From Chloroflexota bacterium (lineage in GTDB: Bacteria > Chloroflexota > Ktedonobacteria > Ktedonobacterales > Ktedonobacteraceae), in assembly GCA_902812455.1 (NCBI GenBank), contig CADDZH010000015.1:1-64000 (forward strand): DNA of 64,000 bases, written 5' to 3'. The position numbers and the translations under genes were made by a program. Below the pieces are notes generated by a model. It was not told where the DNA came from, did no database searches, and worked only from the letters and a program-made list of their open reading frames with translations. The stretch's first letter is position 1; each line of letters opens with the position of its first letter. Shown here piece by piece: positions 36,708-45,736 of this stretch.

Positions 36708-37293
36708 TGCTCTCCGGCTTCCTACCTATGAGCGCAAGGCGCTCAAGTTCTGAAACAACCCGCTCTAATTCTTCAATCAAAGGAGTTGTACCGGCCTGGC
36801 GCAGGGCATTGGTGACTGCTCTGTAATACCAGAGCGTGCCATCTTTGCCGCCGGTGAAACGCTGCCAGAGGGCATCACCCAGAAGCCGGTAATCGGCAAG
36901 GACGGTGCGGGCGTTATGCAGTTTATCGGCTGCTGAAACCAGGCGCACAGAAGCAGGAGCAGTGCGAAGATGAGCGATGTAGGCTTCTTTGCGAGCTTTC
37001 CAGGGTGGTTTGGGAATAACGTCAGTATCGGTGCAGCCATCCACAATTGCGACAACAACATCGCCAAAGCGGCGGCGAATGGCTTCGCGTGTGGAGGCGC
37101 CACCTTGATCTTCAACGGCATCGTGGAGGAGGGCAGCTATGGCCTCGTCTTCGTTGCCTGCATGCTCCAGGACGATACTGCAAACGGCGAGCAGGTGCGC
37201 GATATAGGGAACTGTTGTTCCCTTGCGCGTTTGTCCGGCGTGCAGTTGTGCGGCAAATACCAATGCTTCCTGAAAGTGTGGTGAAAGTCTCAT
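36688..37293 (-). CDS. HD domain phosphohydrolase (RelA/SpoT hydrolase-like)
   Basis: The 201-residue single-domain HD protein resembles the (p)ppGpp hydrolase half of SpoT: FAAQLHAGQTRKGTTVPYIAH near 13-33, AIAALLHDAVEDQGG near 52-66 (HD pair) and SAADKLHNARTVL near 120-132. It lacks synthetase, TGS and ACT domains, so it is a small hydrolase whose substrate could be (p)ppGpp or another nucleotide. It is the first gene of a two-gene unit with the Nmad3-like gene. Promoter at 37332-37342. Confidence 0.82.
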   Translation of the reverse strand: MRLSPHFQEALVFAAQLHAGQTRKGTTVPYIAHLLAVCSIVLEHAGNEDEAIAALLHDAVEDQGGASTREAIRRRFGDVVVAIVDGCTDTDVIPKPPWKARKEAYIAHLRTAPASVRLVSAADKLHNARTVLADYRLLGDALWQRFTGGKDGTLWYYRAVTNALRQAGTTPLIEELERVVSELERLALIGRKPESSEDHPQ

Positions 37294-37331
37294 AAACGTG
37301 GCCCTTAACTACTGGTCATAGATTTGGAGGC

Positions 37332-37342
37332 ATTATAGCATA
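37332..37342 (-). promoter_or_regulatory. extended -10 promoter of the HD/Nmad3 pair
   Basis: Minus strand TATGCTATAAT, about 40 bases before the HD gene start. No clear -35 is present. Confidence 0.55.
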
Positions 37343-37416
37343 TCTACCAGATGACATCTTGAACATGGTAAGATGCTTTCGTAATGCTACTTTCGATGAA
37401 TCTTGCACGTTAATGA

Positions 37417-37450
37417 AGTAGGAGCACGCCTGTGCCTTGTCGCTCCTACT
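37417..37450 (+). promoter_or_regulatory. leader inverted repeat upstream of pgmB
   Basis: AGTAGGAGC and GCTCCTACT form a perfect 9-bp stem with an inner GCAC/GTGC stem, 32 bases before the pgmB start. It may act as an attenuator or RNA-stability element. Confidence 0.4.
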
Positions 37451-37481
37451 ATCTATTACAGACATTACTGGAGAGATTCCA

Positions 37482-38129
37482 ATGCTTAAAAGACCAAAAG
37501 CCATTATCTTCGACCTCGATGGGGTCTTAACGGATACCTCGGAATATCATTATCAGGCCTGGAAGCATTTAGCCGATGATGAAGGAATTCCATTTACCCG
37601 CGAGGAAAACGACAAACACTTGCGGGGTGTAGGTCGCCGCGAATCACTGATGTATATCATCAGGGGAAGGCAGTATTCTGAAGACCAGATCCAGGAGATG
37701 ATGGATCGCAAGAACAGGTACTACAACGAGTTGATCAAAAACATGACCCCGGATGACCTGGTGGCTGGAGGAAGAGCGCTGCTACAGGAGATTCGGGAGG
37801 CGGGCATAAAGATTGCCATTGCTTCGGCCAGTAAAAACTGCAGGACAGTGCTAGACCGCTTGAAGATCATGGACTTACTTGATGGGGTGGCTGACGGCTA
37901 TAGCGTTGTGAATGGCAAACCGGCGCCAGATCTCTTCGTGTATGCAGCAGGGCTTGTGCATGTGCCTACACCTGATTGCCTGGGGGTCGAAGATGCCGAT
38001 GCCGGCATTGAGGCGATTAAGAATGCCGGGATGCAGGCCCTGGGGATAGGCCCTGCCGATCGTTTCCACAGGGCGGATAAAGTCCTGCCAGACATGGCTA
38101 ATAAGCATTTGCAGGACTTGCTGGATTAG
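37482..38129 (+). CDS. pgmB: beta-phosphoglucomutase
   Basis: HAD-superfamily mutase of 215 residues that converts beta-glucose 1-phosphate to glucose 6-phosphate. It has the nucleophile motif IIFDLDGVLTDTSEYHYQAW (8-27), the cap-domain RGVGRRESL, the phosphate-binding IAIASASKN near 109-117, and GVEDADAGIEAIKNAGM near 165-181. The Thr/Asp spacing and the RGVGR loop match beta-PGM. ATG at 37482 has GGAGAG before it. It is followed directly by the GH65 gene, whose phosphorolysis product it would use. Confidence 0.93.
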   Translation: MLKRPKAIIFDLDGVLTDTSEYHYQAWKHLADDEGIPFTREENDKHLRGVGRRESLMYIIRGRQYSEDQIQEMMDRKNRYYNELIKNMTPDDLVAGGRALLQEIREAGIKIAIASASKNCRTVLDRLKIMDLLDGVADGYSVVNGKPAPDLFVYAAGLVHVPTPDCLGVEDADAGIEAIKNAGMQALGIGPADRFHRADKVLPDMANKHLQDLLD

Positions 38130-38149
38130 TAGTGAGGAAGAGTAATATT

Positions 38150-40414
38150 GTGAATCCGTGGGAAGTACGAGAGGATAGTTTTAACGCGAAGAAACTTCGC
38201 GTCGATGAGACCATCTACACTATTGGTAATGGCTACTTTGGCACACGCGGCACATTTGAGGAGGGCTACCCGAAAGCAACCCCAGCAACCTTACTGTATG
38301 GGGTTTTTGACGATATCGCAGTAGGCAAAGAGGAACTGGCCAACGCACCTGACTGGCTCGTGATCAAGCTCTTTGTCAATGGCAAGCGCTTTCGATTGAC
38401 CGCAGGAGAAATCCTCGAATTTCATCGTACCTTAGATATGCGCAATGCCGTCCTCAGCCGGGTTTTGCGATGGGAAAGTCCAGAAGGCGTTCGCCTCAAA
38501 ATCAGCAGCGAGCGCTTTGCCAGCCTGGCAGATGAACATCTTGGAGCCATTCGTTATAGTGTGACAATTGAAGAAGTTCCTGCAGGGCAAAGTGAAGACG
38601 TGGATATCCTTCTACGGGCAAGTATCAATACCGCTGTAGGAAACTACGACATGTTGCACTGGGAGACCGTTGATCAGGGGCATACGGATACGATTAGCTG
38701 GCTGCATAGTGAGACGCGGCACTCTAATGTCCAGTTGGCACAAACGATGAGTTTTACGACTGATGCAGCAGGTTTTCGGAAACAGTTCGTTGACTCGGAT
38801 AGTGCACCAAGCATTCACCTGTTTGGAAGATTGGCTCGTGGAGCAACGATCACGACCGAGAAGATCGTGGTGATGTACACTTCGCGCGATACCTCTGACC
38901 CGGTGCAGGCCGCGCTAGAACACCACCAGAAGATCATCGAGAAGACCATCGATCCCCCTGCAAGTACAGGCCAATCAGCAGCAGAATCTGATTTGCCTTC
39001 GATCATGACAGTGACCGGGCAAGAGGCGGGCGCCTTTGAAGCGCTACTGGAACAGCACAAGCAGGCCTGGGAGCGCTACTGGCAGGTTTCCGATATCATT
39101 ATTGAGGGTGATGATAGATCGCAGCAAGCTGTACGCTATAACCTTTACCAGTTGCGTATCAGCGTCAATCCTCATGATAGTCACTACAGCATTGCGGCGA
39201 AAGGGCTGACGGGGTTTGGCTATCGCGGCCATATCTTCCACGATACAGAGATTTTCATGCTGCCTTACTTCACCTATGTGCATCCCGATATCGCGCGCAC
39301 TCTGTTGCTCTACCGCTATCATTTGCTACCGGCAGCGCGGGCGAAGGCAAGAAACAATGGCTACAGAGGTGCTCAATATCCCTGGGAAAGCACCCTGAAC
39401 GGCGAGGAGGCAACGCCAGATGCGATCATTCACCCGGAAAGCGGCGAATTGATTCCTGTTCTGAACGGGCGTATTGAGCTGCATATTACCGCCAGCATTG
39501 CTTATGCAGTGTGGGAGTACTGGTACGTCACCGGTGATGATGAGTTCATGAAGCAATATGGCGCAGAGGTGCTCCTCAGCACTGCGGAGTTCTGGGTTAG
39601 CCGCTCCGAAAAGCACCCGGAACACCAGGATTATGAGATCAACAATGTGATTGGCCCCGACGAATGGCACGAACATGTCAACAATAACGTGTACACCAAC
39701 TATATGGCAAAGTGGAATATCCAGGCAGCGCTTGGTGCATTAGACTGGCTCCAGCAGGCCGATCCCGTTAAGGCCAGAGAACTGCTGGATAAACTTGACC
39801 TGGCTGGCCAGCACCTGGATCACTGGCGAGAGGTTGCAGCGCTCATGCGCATCCCACAAGACAAGCAAACAGGCGTCTTCGAGCAGTTCGATGGCTTTTT
39901 CAAACTCGCTCCACTCGATCAAGATCAATACAAGAGCCGTAAAGTATCATACCAGGCGCTGCTTGGCATGAAAGAAGTGCAGCACCACCAGATCATCAAG
40001 CAAGCGGATGTGCTGATGCTCTTAACGCTGTTGAGGAACCAGTTCGATCTGCAAACGAAGCGCGTAAACTGGGATTATTACTATCCCATTACCGACCATA
40101 CGTATGGCTCCTCGCTCACTCCTGCGTATCATGTCATCCTGGCATGCGAGTTGGGCCTGGTCGATACGGCTTACAAGATGTTTTTGACGGGCGCGCTGGT
40201 GGATCTGGAGGATCTGCGAGGAAATACATCAGAAGGCATTCACGATGCCTGCGCGGGTGCAGTATGGCAGGCAGTGATATTCGGTTTTGCCGGCCTGAGC
40301 CTGACGGAGGATAGTCATACCACATCTCCGGCGTGGCCGGATGGCTGGACACGGCTGGCTTTTACATTCTTCCACAAAGGGAAGATGCAGAGGGTTGATT
40401 TGAGGAAAACGTAA
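38150..40414 (+). CDS. glycoside hydrolase family 65 disaccharide phosphorylase
   Basis: About 754 residues of a GH65 enzyme, probably an inverting phosphorylase that splits an alpha-glucosyl disaccharide (maltose, trehalose, kojibiose or nigerose) into beta-glucose 1-phosphate and glucose. Seen: N-terminal beta domain from NPWEVREDSF and TIGNGYFGTRGTFEEG, catalytic core FGYRGHIFHDTEIFMLPYF and NNVIGPDEWHEHVNNNVYTN (general acid Glu), and the C-terminal jelly roll. GTG at 38150 is chosen because GAGGAAG lies ten bases before it; GTG at 38132 is also possible. Coupling to pgmB supports phosphorylase over hydrolase. Substrate cannot be read from sequence. Confidence 0.92.
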   Translation: MNPWEVREDSFNAKKLRVDETIYTIGNGYFGTRGTFEEGYPKATPATLLYGVFDDIAVGKEELANAPDWLVIKLFVNGKRFRLTAGEILEFHRTLDMRNAVLSRVLRWESPEGVRLKISSERFASLADEHLGAIRYSVTIEEVPAGQSEDVDILLRASINTAVGNYDMLHWETVDQGHTDTISWLHSETRHSNVQLAQTMSFTTDAAGFRKQFVDSDSAPSIHLFGRLARGATITTEKIVVMYTSRDTSDPVQAALEHHQKIIEKTIDPPASTGQSAAESDLPSIMTVTGQEAGAFEALLEQHKQAWERYWQVSDIIIEGDDRSQQAVRYNLYQLRISVNPHDSHYSIAAKGLTGFGYRGHIFHDTEIFMLPYFTYVHPDIARTLLLYRYHLLPAARAKARNNGYRGAQYPWESTLNGEEATPDAIIHPESGELIPVLNGRIELHITASIAYAVWEYWYVTGDDEFMKQYGAEVLLSTAEFWVSRSEKHPEHQDYEINNVIGPDEWHEHVNNNVYTNYMAKWNIQAALGALDWLQQADPVKARELLDKLDLAGQHLDHWREVAALMRIPQDKQTGVFEQFDGFFKLAPLDQDQYKSRKVSYQALLGMKEVQHHQIIKQADVLMLLTLLRNQFDLQTKRVNWDYYYPITDHTYGSSLTPAYHVILACELGLVDTAYKMFLTGALVDLEDLRGNTSEGIHDACAGAVWQAVIFGFAGLSLTEDSHTTSPAWPDGWTRLAFTFFHKGKMQRVDLRKT

Positions 40415-41511
40415 TGGACGGAGTAATGCGCGAAGCAAGCCGTATAGTCGAGACATTGATTGAGCTGGTGGGCATACCGAGCACCTCAGGACACGAGGAA
40501 CGGATCAGGGCGTACCTGGAGGAGAAGCTGGCAGCGTGGGGCCTGAGTACGACGGTTGATCCTGTGGGAAATCTGGTGGCTACGCTGCCGGGCGAGGGGA
40601 GAGCGGTACTGCTCAATGCACATATGGATAGGGTACCGCCCGGCCTGGGGCATAGACCGGTGCTGCGGGATGGCGTGCTCTACAGTGATGGAACGACGAA
40701 CCTGGGAGCCGATGATGCTGCGGGTATCGCTATTATCATGGAAGTGCTGGCGCGTATTGTCGAACATGGGCTACCTCACCCGCCGGTTGTGGCTGTGTTC
40801 ACCGTGCAGGAAGAGGCGGGTTTATGTGGGGCTACCAAGTTCGATGCCAGCGCCTACCAGGTGACGGAGGGAATTGTTTTCGACAATGCCTTTGAAGCAG
40901 GCGTGGTTGTCTCGAAAGGGGCAGCATACGTGGCCTTCGATGTGCATATTACCGGCCGCACCGGGCATCCAGGGAAAGACCTGGCTCATACGGTGAATGC
41001 CATCGACATTTTCCGCGATGCGCGCTACCCGCACGGGTCGCTAAATAACGACCAGACGCGCATCCTGATTGGCCGCATCAATGGTGGGAGCGCGCGCAAT
41101 GCCATACCGGCCACGCTCACGCTGCAGGGAGAGCTGCGTAGTTTTGAGCCGCCAGAGGCGCGCCAGCGCTACCTGGATGCTATCCGGCAAGCCTTCGAGC
41201 AGGCGGCGCAACGTCACGGTGGCCATGCTGGGGTAACGTTTGAGACACACTCGGCAGGTTATAGCATCAGTGAGGGCGAGCCTTTGCTGGAGACCTACCG
41301 GACTGTGCTGGCCGAGCGGGGAGCAGAGCTAGTGATGAGACCCACGTTTATTGGGAGCGATACGAGCGGTTTTCGCCCGCAGGTCAAGGCGTTCACCATT
41401 TCGACAGGCGTGGTGAACGAACATTCGGTCGATGAATACGTGCCGGTTGCGCCGCTGGAGCAGGTGGTGGAGGATACGCTGCGCGTGCTGGAATATAGAT
41501 CAGTTGGCTAG
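40414..41511 (+). CDS. M20/M42-type metallopeptidase (PepT-like)
   Basis: A 365-residue zinc aminopeptidase or tripeptidase-like enzyme. Metal-site motifs are intact: LLNAHMDRVPPG (His, Asp), GTTNLGADDAAGIA (bridging Asp), VFTVQEEAGLCGA (Glu pair), VFDNAF, and a C-terminal GVVNEHSVDEY (His). The dimerisation domain contains ITGRTGHPGKD. Its ATG overlaps the GH65 stop by one base (TAATG), so translation is coupled although a peptidase has no obvious place in disaccharide use. The last bases also contain the -35 of the next promoter. Confidence 0.88.
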   Translation: MDGVMREASRIVETLIELVGIPSTSGHEERIRAYLEEKLAAWGLSTTVDPVGNLVATLPGEGRAVLLNAHMDRVPPGLGHRPVLRDGVLYSDGTTNLGADDAAGIAIIMEVLARIVEHGLPHPPVVAVFTVQEEAGLCGATKFDASAYQVTEGIVFDNAFEAGVVVSKGAAYVAFDVHITGRTGHPGKDLAHTVNAIDIFRDARYPHGSLNNDQTRILIGRINGGSARNAIPATLTLQGELRSFEPPEARQRYLDAIRQAFEQAAQRHGGHAGVTFETHSAGYSISEGEPLLETYRTVLAERGAELVMRPTFIGSDTSGFRPQVKAFTISTGVVNEHSVDEYVPVAPLEQVVEDTLRVLEYRSVG

Positions 41512-41532
41512 GCAGGCAAGATATGGTATACT
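41504..41532 (+). promoter_or_regulatory. promoter of the orotate phosphoribosyltransferase-like gene
   Basis: TTGGCT (41504-41509), 17 bases, TATACT (41527-41532) preceded by TGG, giving TATGGTATACT. Confidence 0.65.
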
Positions 41533-41596
41533 GAGGGCACAAATTCCTTCTCAAGCGCAGGGTAGCAAGCAAAGAAAGCAGGTGGTATTCTCTCCT

Positions 41597-42262
41597 ATGA
41601 AAGAGCAAACTCTGGATAATCTGTGGTTGGCACAAACGTTGTTTGATCTCGGTGGAGTCCAGTTTGGAAATTTCACGGTCAGCGAATCGGCAGTCAGTTC
41701 TCCTGTATTTGTCAATCCCAAGGTACTTATCAGCAATCCAACAGCATTACGTGTCGCCATTAAATTGATGCAGCAGGAAATACACCTGGCGCAATCACTG
41801 CGACGCCCGCGAGTGCATCCCTTTGAGCTTGTAGCCGGCGTGCCTGTAGGAGGATTATTGCTGGCAACGGCCTATTCATTGGAGACGAACACCCCGCTGA
41901 TTTATGCGCGCATCCGCCCGGAAGGAACAGGAAAACGCGGTATCGAGGGTCGCTTTACACCCGGTGATACTGCCCTGGTGATAGACGATCTGATCACGAG
42001 AGGAAGCAGTATTCTGGAAACGGCAGCCCTGCTTGAGGAGAACGGCATAAAGGTGAAGGACGTGATCGTGCTGGTTGACCGCGAACATGGGGCCGTTGAA
42101 CGATTACGCCGGCGTGGATATAACCTGATGAGTATCTTGAAGCTCGACGTTATGCTCAACCACTACATGTCCAGGGGGCTTATCTCAGAAGAGACCTATC
42201 GCACCAGCGCTGATTACCTGCGCAGCAAGCAAGGGGAGATTACGAACAACAACGGGGTGTGA
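41597..42262 (+). CDS. pyrE: orotate phosphoribosyltransferase
   Basis: A PRTase of 221 residues, assigned to the UMP biosynthesis step orotate plus PRPP to OMP. The N-terminal hood matches PyrE (ALRVAIKLM-like helix after the FVNPKVLISNP strand), the substrate loop is in FELVAGVPVGGLLLATAYSL near 79-98, and the PRPP-binding motif TALVIDDLITRGSSILE near 132-148 is intact. The FGNFTVSESAVSSPVFVN start resembles PyrE FGxFxLxSGxxSPxYxD, with Glu-Ser-Ala replacing the usual Ser-Gly, so a different base is possible. Start supported by AGGTGG, a slightly long 12 bases upstream. Confidence 0.82.
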   Translation: MKEQTLDNLWLAQTLFDLGGVQFGNFTVSESAVSSPVFVNPKVLISNPTALRVAIKLMQQEIHLAQSLRRPRVHPFELVAGVPVGGLLLATAYSLETNTPLIYARIRPEGTGKRGIEGRFTPGDTALVIDDLITRGSSILETAALLEENGIKVKDVIVLVDREHGAVERLRRRGYNLMSILKLDVMLNHYMSRGLISEETYRTSADYLRSKQGEITNNNGV

Positions 42263-42264
42263 AT

Positions 42265-42350
42265 GCGCGCGTATATCGTAGGGGCGAGTGGGGATGCTGA
42301 GCGGTTGGGTGCGGCATTTATTGCCTTGATGGTCGCCCGCCCGTTTTCCC
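42265..42350. repeat. dispersed repeat, family B (inverted orientation)
   Basis: Reads GTATATCGTAGGGGCGAG, then ATTTATTGCCTTGATGGTCGCCCGCCCG, the reverse complement of other family B copies (compare 15120-15175). Confidence 0.65.
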
Positions 42351-42375
42351 CCCCACACCGCCCCCTCAACATTAT

Positions 42376-43242
42376 TCAGACTTCAGGATAAGGCTGCGAT
42401 GGGGGCAGCGTTTCGCGGTATGGTGGCTCGAAGGTGCCCGTGCCATCGCCAGCGCCATCCTGGCGCTCTTTCATCTCGGCTGACCGGCGCATGATGTTGA
42501 TCAGCGGCTCGACAAGATCGATGGGCAAGGGGAAGATGATGGTCGAGTTCTTCTCAACGGCGATCTCAGTCAATGTCTGCAGGTAACGCAGTTGCATAGC
42601 GCTTGGCTGTGTAGCAATCACGTTGGCAGCCTCTGCCAGTTGCGTTGAGGCCTGCAATTCACCCTCGGCATGAATGATCTTGGCCCGCTTTTCACGCTCG
42701 GCCTCGGCCTGCTTGGCCATTGCGCGCTGCATGGTGACCGGTAGCTCAATGTCCTTGATCTCTACGGCGGTTACTTTGACGCCCCAGCGCTCGGTATGCT
42801 CATCGATGATGGCCTGCAGCTCCTGGTTGATCTTGTTGCGCTGTGCCAGCAATTCATCGAGATCGGATTGACCAAGCACATTACGCAGGGTCGTCTGGCC
42901 AATCTGTGTCGTGGCCTGGCCAAAGTTCATCACGTTGACGACAGCGGCTGTGGGATCAACCACGTAGAAGTAGATGACAGCCGTGACCTTAATTGTCACA
43001 TTATCGCGGGTGATGACTTCCTGTGGGGGAACGGTCAGCGTGACGATACGCAGATCGACTTTGAGCATGCGGCTGATGATCGGGGGAATCCAGAAGATAC
43101 CTGGTCCCTGCGCGCCGGTTAGACGGCCCAGGATGAAGATGACGCCCCGTTCATATTGCTGGACAACACGGATGCCTGAGAGCGCTATGATTGCCAGGAT
43201 CACGATAATGACCCCGATGATGGATAATATAGCTGCTACCAT
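42376..43242 (-). CDS. slipin family SPFH membrane protein
   Basis: A stomatin/slipin-type protein of 288 residues: N-terminal membrane hairpin (1-24), then the SPFH/PHB domain beginning [15 protein letters not shown] near 26-40 and containing [20 protein letters not shown], and a coiled-coil region [21 protein letters not shown] near 186-206 ending in IFPLPIDL. It oligomerises at the membrane and pairs with NfeD proteases. It lies 132 bases downstream of the NfeD gene on the same strand. Some of that gap is a repeat hairpin, which may modulate the transcript. Confidence 0.93.
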   Translation of the reverse strand: MVAAILSIIGVIIVILAIIALSGIRVVQQYERGVIFILGRLTGAQGPGIFWIPPIISRMLKVDLRIVTLTVPPQEVITRDNVTIKVTAVIYFYVVDPTAAVVNVMNFGQATTQIGQTTLRNVLGQSDLDELLAQRNKINQELQAIIDEHTERWGVKVTAVEIKDIELPVTMQRAMAKQAEAEREKRAKIIHAEGELQASTQLAEAANVIATQPSAMQLRYLQTLTEIAVEKNSTIIFPLPIDLVEPLINIMRRSAEMKERQDGAGDGTGTFEPPYRETLPPSQPYPEV

Positions 43243-43303
43243 GGGAAAATCTCCTTACTTTTAAACTACTACTGCCTCAATGTTTATGTGATCGATGGTT
43301 GCC

Positions 43304-43323
43304 TGGCCCCACAAGGGAGGCCA
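43304..43323. repeat. REP-like hairpin in the NfeD-slipin gap
   Basis: TGGCCCC, ACAAG, GGAGGCCA. Same arms as other copies, but without the GTAG foot. It is probably co-transcribed with the NfeD-slipin pair. Confidence 0.55.
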
Positions 43324-43374
43324 ACGTGCCATTACCTGCCCCCCGGGCAGGGTGGAATTGGCACTCTACTACAT

Positions 43375-44802
43375 CTATTCGTATTTAAGGGGTGGATCGG
43401 AATACGTACTCTGGATGATTTCGCTGCGTACAGGCTGTACGAGCAGGCGCAGGCCCTGGACAGCAACGATCTGCACTTGCGAGCCAGCATCTACTGAAGC
43501 ATTTGGGTCATCTAAGACGGCGGCCCAATTCTCACCGCCATAGCTAACCCGTCCTTCAGGCGCCAGAGAAGTCAGAGCAATAGCTTTCGCCCCGATCATA
43601 CCCTCGCGGCCGGTCGTGACGGGTCGCCGTTGCACGCGCACAATGATAGAAATCAACGCAAAACTCAAGAGGCCAACAAACCCACCCATGATGTAGACGA
43701 CGATCGGGTTGACCTGCGGCCCGCTATATGGCCCACCGGTATTGAAGAGAATGAGCGCCCCCAGAATAAGTGAGATCACAGCTCCAATTGTCAATATCCC
43801 GTGTGTGGGCAGGCGCAGATCGAGCACCAGCAGCACAAATGCCAGCACCATCAAAGCCAGGCCGGCCCAGTTGGGGGAGAGCGAACCTACCCCAAAGAGG
43901 AAGAGGATGAGCGCAATGCCGCCAACCGTGCCTGGGAGTATAGCGCCGGGATGAGAGATCTCCAGATAGATGCCGATCATGGCCACGATAAAGAGCAAGA
44001 AGACGATGTTGGGATCGAGCAAAAGCCCATACAGCGTGTCAAACACCGAAGGATTGAGCGTTTGCGTACTTGCGCCCGCCGTGTGCAAGGTGACGGTATG
44101 GCCGTTATAGAGTGTGATCGGGCTGTTATTGACTTTGTTCAGCAGATCGCCCAGATTCGAGGCTTCCAGATCAACAATGCCATCTTTCAGAGCTGTATCA
44201 GTATCATAAGATTTAGCTTGCGTGACCATAGCGGCAGCATAATCGACTCCCTTACGGTGGTAGCGCTTCTGGATACCTGTTATCGAGGCAACCAGGTCGT
44301 TCTCTATTTTCTTTTGAAGCGTGCTATCCAGGTTCGAGCCATTGCCGTTGATAGGGCTGGATGCGCCTATGCGGGTTGTCGGAGCCATAGCGGCAACCGG
44401 GGCGGCGAGGGTGACAAAAGCGGCTGCCGAAGCAGCATAGGCACCTGGAGGTGAAACATACGCAATGATGGGCACTGTACTATTCAATTCAGCCTCAACC
44501 ATCGCCTTCATCGAAGTGATATCCCCGCCAGGAGAATCAACCTCGATCACAAGCGCCTGCGATCCATCACTTTCGGCAGTGTTAATGGACTGGGTGAGGA
44601 ATTGCAGGGAGGCAGGACCAATGTCTGTGTTGAGCATCATGACATCGACACGGGGAGAGGCAGAGGCAGCGCTGGCTGTATGTGTACCGAGCGCCAGCGA
44701 GAACGCCACAATGAGCAGAGCGAGTGCGCTCACAAGCATAAATGAGAGAGTGCGCACGCGCGGCGTATAACGAGCCTGATAGCGAGTATGGCGCGAGTTC
44801 AT
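43375..44802 (-). CDS. NfeD family membrane-bound serine protease (ClpP class)
   Basis: The 475-residue NfeD1b-type protein has a signal/anchor segment (about 20-45), a ClpP-like protease domain with VIEVDSPGGDITSMKAMV near 85-102 and the Ser region YVSPPGAYAASAAAFV near 115-130, four to five membrane helices (about 255-380), and a C-terminal NfeD OB-fold (GREGMIGAKAIALTSLAPEG onward). It cleaves membrane-associated substrates such as stomatins. GGAAGGAT lies before the ATG at 44802. It pairs with the downstream slipin gene. A possible extended -10 (TGC TATGAT) is at 44885-44893. Confidence 0.92.
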   Translation of the reverse strand: MNSRHTRYQARYTPRVRTLSFMLVSALALLIVAFSLALGTHTASAASASPRVDVMMLNTDIGPASLQFLTQSINTAESDGSQALVIEVDSPGGDITSMKAMVEAELNSTVPIIAYVSPPGAYAASAAAFVTLAAPVAAMAPTTRIGASSPINGNGSNLDSTLQKKIENDLVASITGIQKRYHRKGVDYAAAMVTQAKSYDTDTALKDGIVDLEASNLGDLLNKVNNSPITLYNGHTVTLHTAGASTQTLNPSVFDTLYGLLLDPNIVFLLFIVAMIGIYLEISHPGAILPGTVGGIALILFLFGVGSLSPNWAGLALMVLAFVLLVLDLRLPTHGILTIGAVISLILGALILFNTGGPYSGPQVNPIVVYIMGGFVGLLSFALISIIVRVQRRPVTTGREGMIGAKAIALTSLAPEGRVSYGGENWAAVLDDPNASVDAGSQVQIVAVQGLRLLVQPVRSEIIQSTYSDPPLKYE

Positions 44803-44996
44803 AATGTATACATCCTTCCGAACGATCACCGGTGATCAAAAACGCGCCTGACTACACAACTGCAATTGTTTCAACTTCGATATAATCATAGCACAAGCTG
44901 ATGGAAAACGCGAATTTTGAGCATATCATTGCTATTTGCTATAGCAAATATAACATATTGTTATCATAATGTCAAGAGATAGCGAGAAGTGGTGGG

Positions 44997-45722
44997 CTAT
45001 GGAAGCAGAGCGCCACACTTCCCACAATATCTTTTTCCTGGCCGTGCGCGTGTCCCACACTGATCACAATAGAGTGGTTCTTCCTCTACTGGAGAGGCGG
45101 GCTGTTGCGCTGGCGGCGTGGAAGCATATGAAGGCGGCGCCGGCGTTGCTGGCTGGGCAGGTTGTACCGGGTGGCTTGCTGCGGGCGGTGCAGAGCCTTG
45201 AGCGGAGGGTTGCGCCGGGCTTTGTGTGCTGCCCGTTCCAGATTCTTGCGTCGCCTGGATCGTTTCATGGATGGTCTTTGCCGCTTTCATAGCCATACCA
45301 CCGATGGTTCCTGCGATTTTAAGCCCCTTCGCGATATCATCCATATCCTTTTTCAGCCGCTGCGCTGGGGGCAGCACTGTCGAGTCTGAGACCTTGTTAA
45401 AGAAGTCTTTATCGAGCTGTAACCCTTCACCATTCCATGCGAGTTGCCCTTGCTCTTGCGAACCATCATCAAAACGGAGAGAAATGATGTTTCCCTGGAT
45501 CGTGTAACTGCCTTCCCGGCGCGTTTCGGGCGCATTGGGAGTAACCTGCTGGCCACTTATGAGCGACTGGGCGGCGTTGACAATGCGACTGCGCTCCTGT
45601 GTAATCAGGGTAAATCGCCCGCTCGGAAAGAGTGTGAGGCGATCAATCCTCGATGTGAAGTAATCAAGCCCGATACCCGAACTATGGACGCATTCATACT
45701 GACCTGTGACAGCTTTGCTCAT
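44997..45722 (-). CDS. hypothetical protein with C-terminal zinc ribbon
   Basis: The 241-residue protein was not recognised. The N-terminal 110 residues look beta-rich (GQYECVHSSGIGLDYFTSRI, FPSGRFTLITQERSR, GSYTIQGNIISLRFDDG). A helical, Gly/Ala-rich segment (GLKIAGTIGGMAMKAAKTI, near 138-156) could be membrane-active. A Pro/Ala/Ser-rich linker follows, then a zinc ribbon YCDQCGTRARPGKRYCGKCG near 217-236. AAGGAGG stands before the start, 14 bases after the stop of the HTH-TPR gene, so the two are co-expressed. A stress or signalling role is a guess. Confidence 0.75.
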   Translation of the reverse strand: MSKAVTGQYECVHSSGIGLDYFTSRIDRLTLFPSGRFTLITQERSRIVNAAQSLISGQQVTPNAPETRREGSYTIQGNIISLRFDDGSQEQGQLAWNGEGLQLDKDFFNKVSDSTVLPPAQRLKKDMDDIAKGLKIAGTIGGMAMKAAKTIHETIQATQESGTGSTQSPAQPSAQGSAPPAASHPVQPAQPATPAPPSYASTPPAQQPASPVEEEPLYCDQCGTRARPGKRYCGKCGALLP

Positions 45723-45736
45723 AAGCAGCCTCCTTT

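Noticed and set aside
44997..45507. Plus-strand frames opposite the zinc-ribbon gene
   Set aside because: They mirror the Pro/Ala-rich linker on the other strand and lack ribosome sites.
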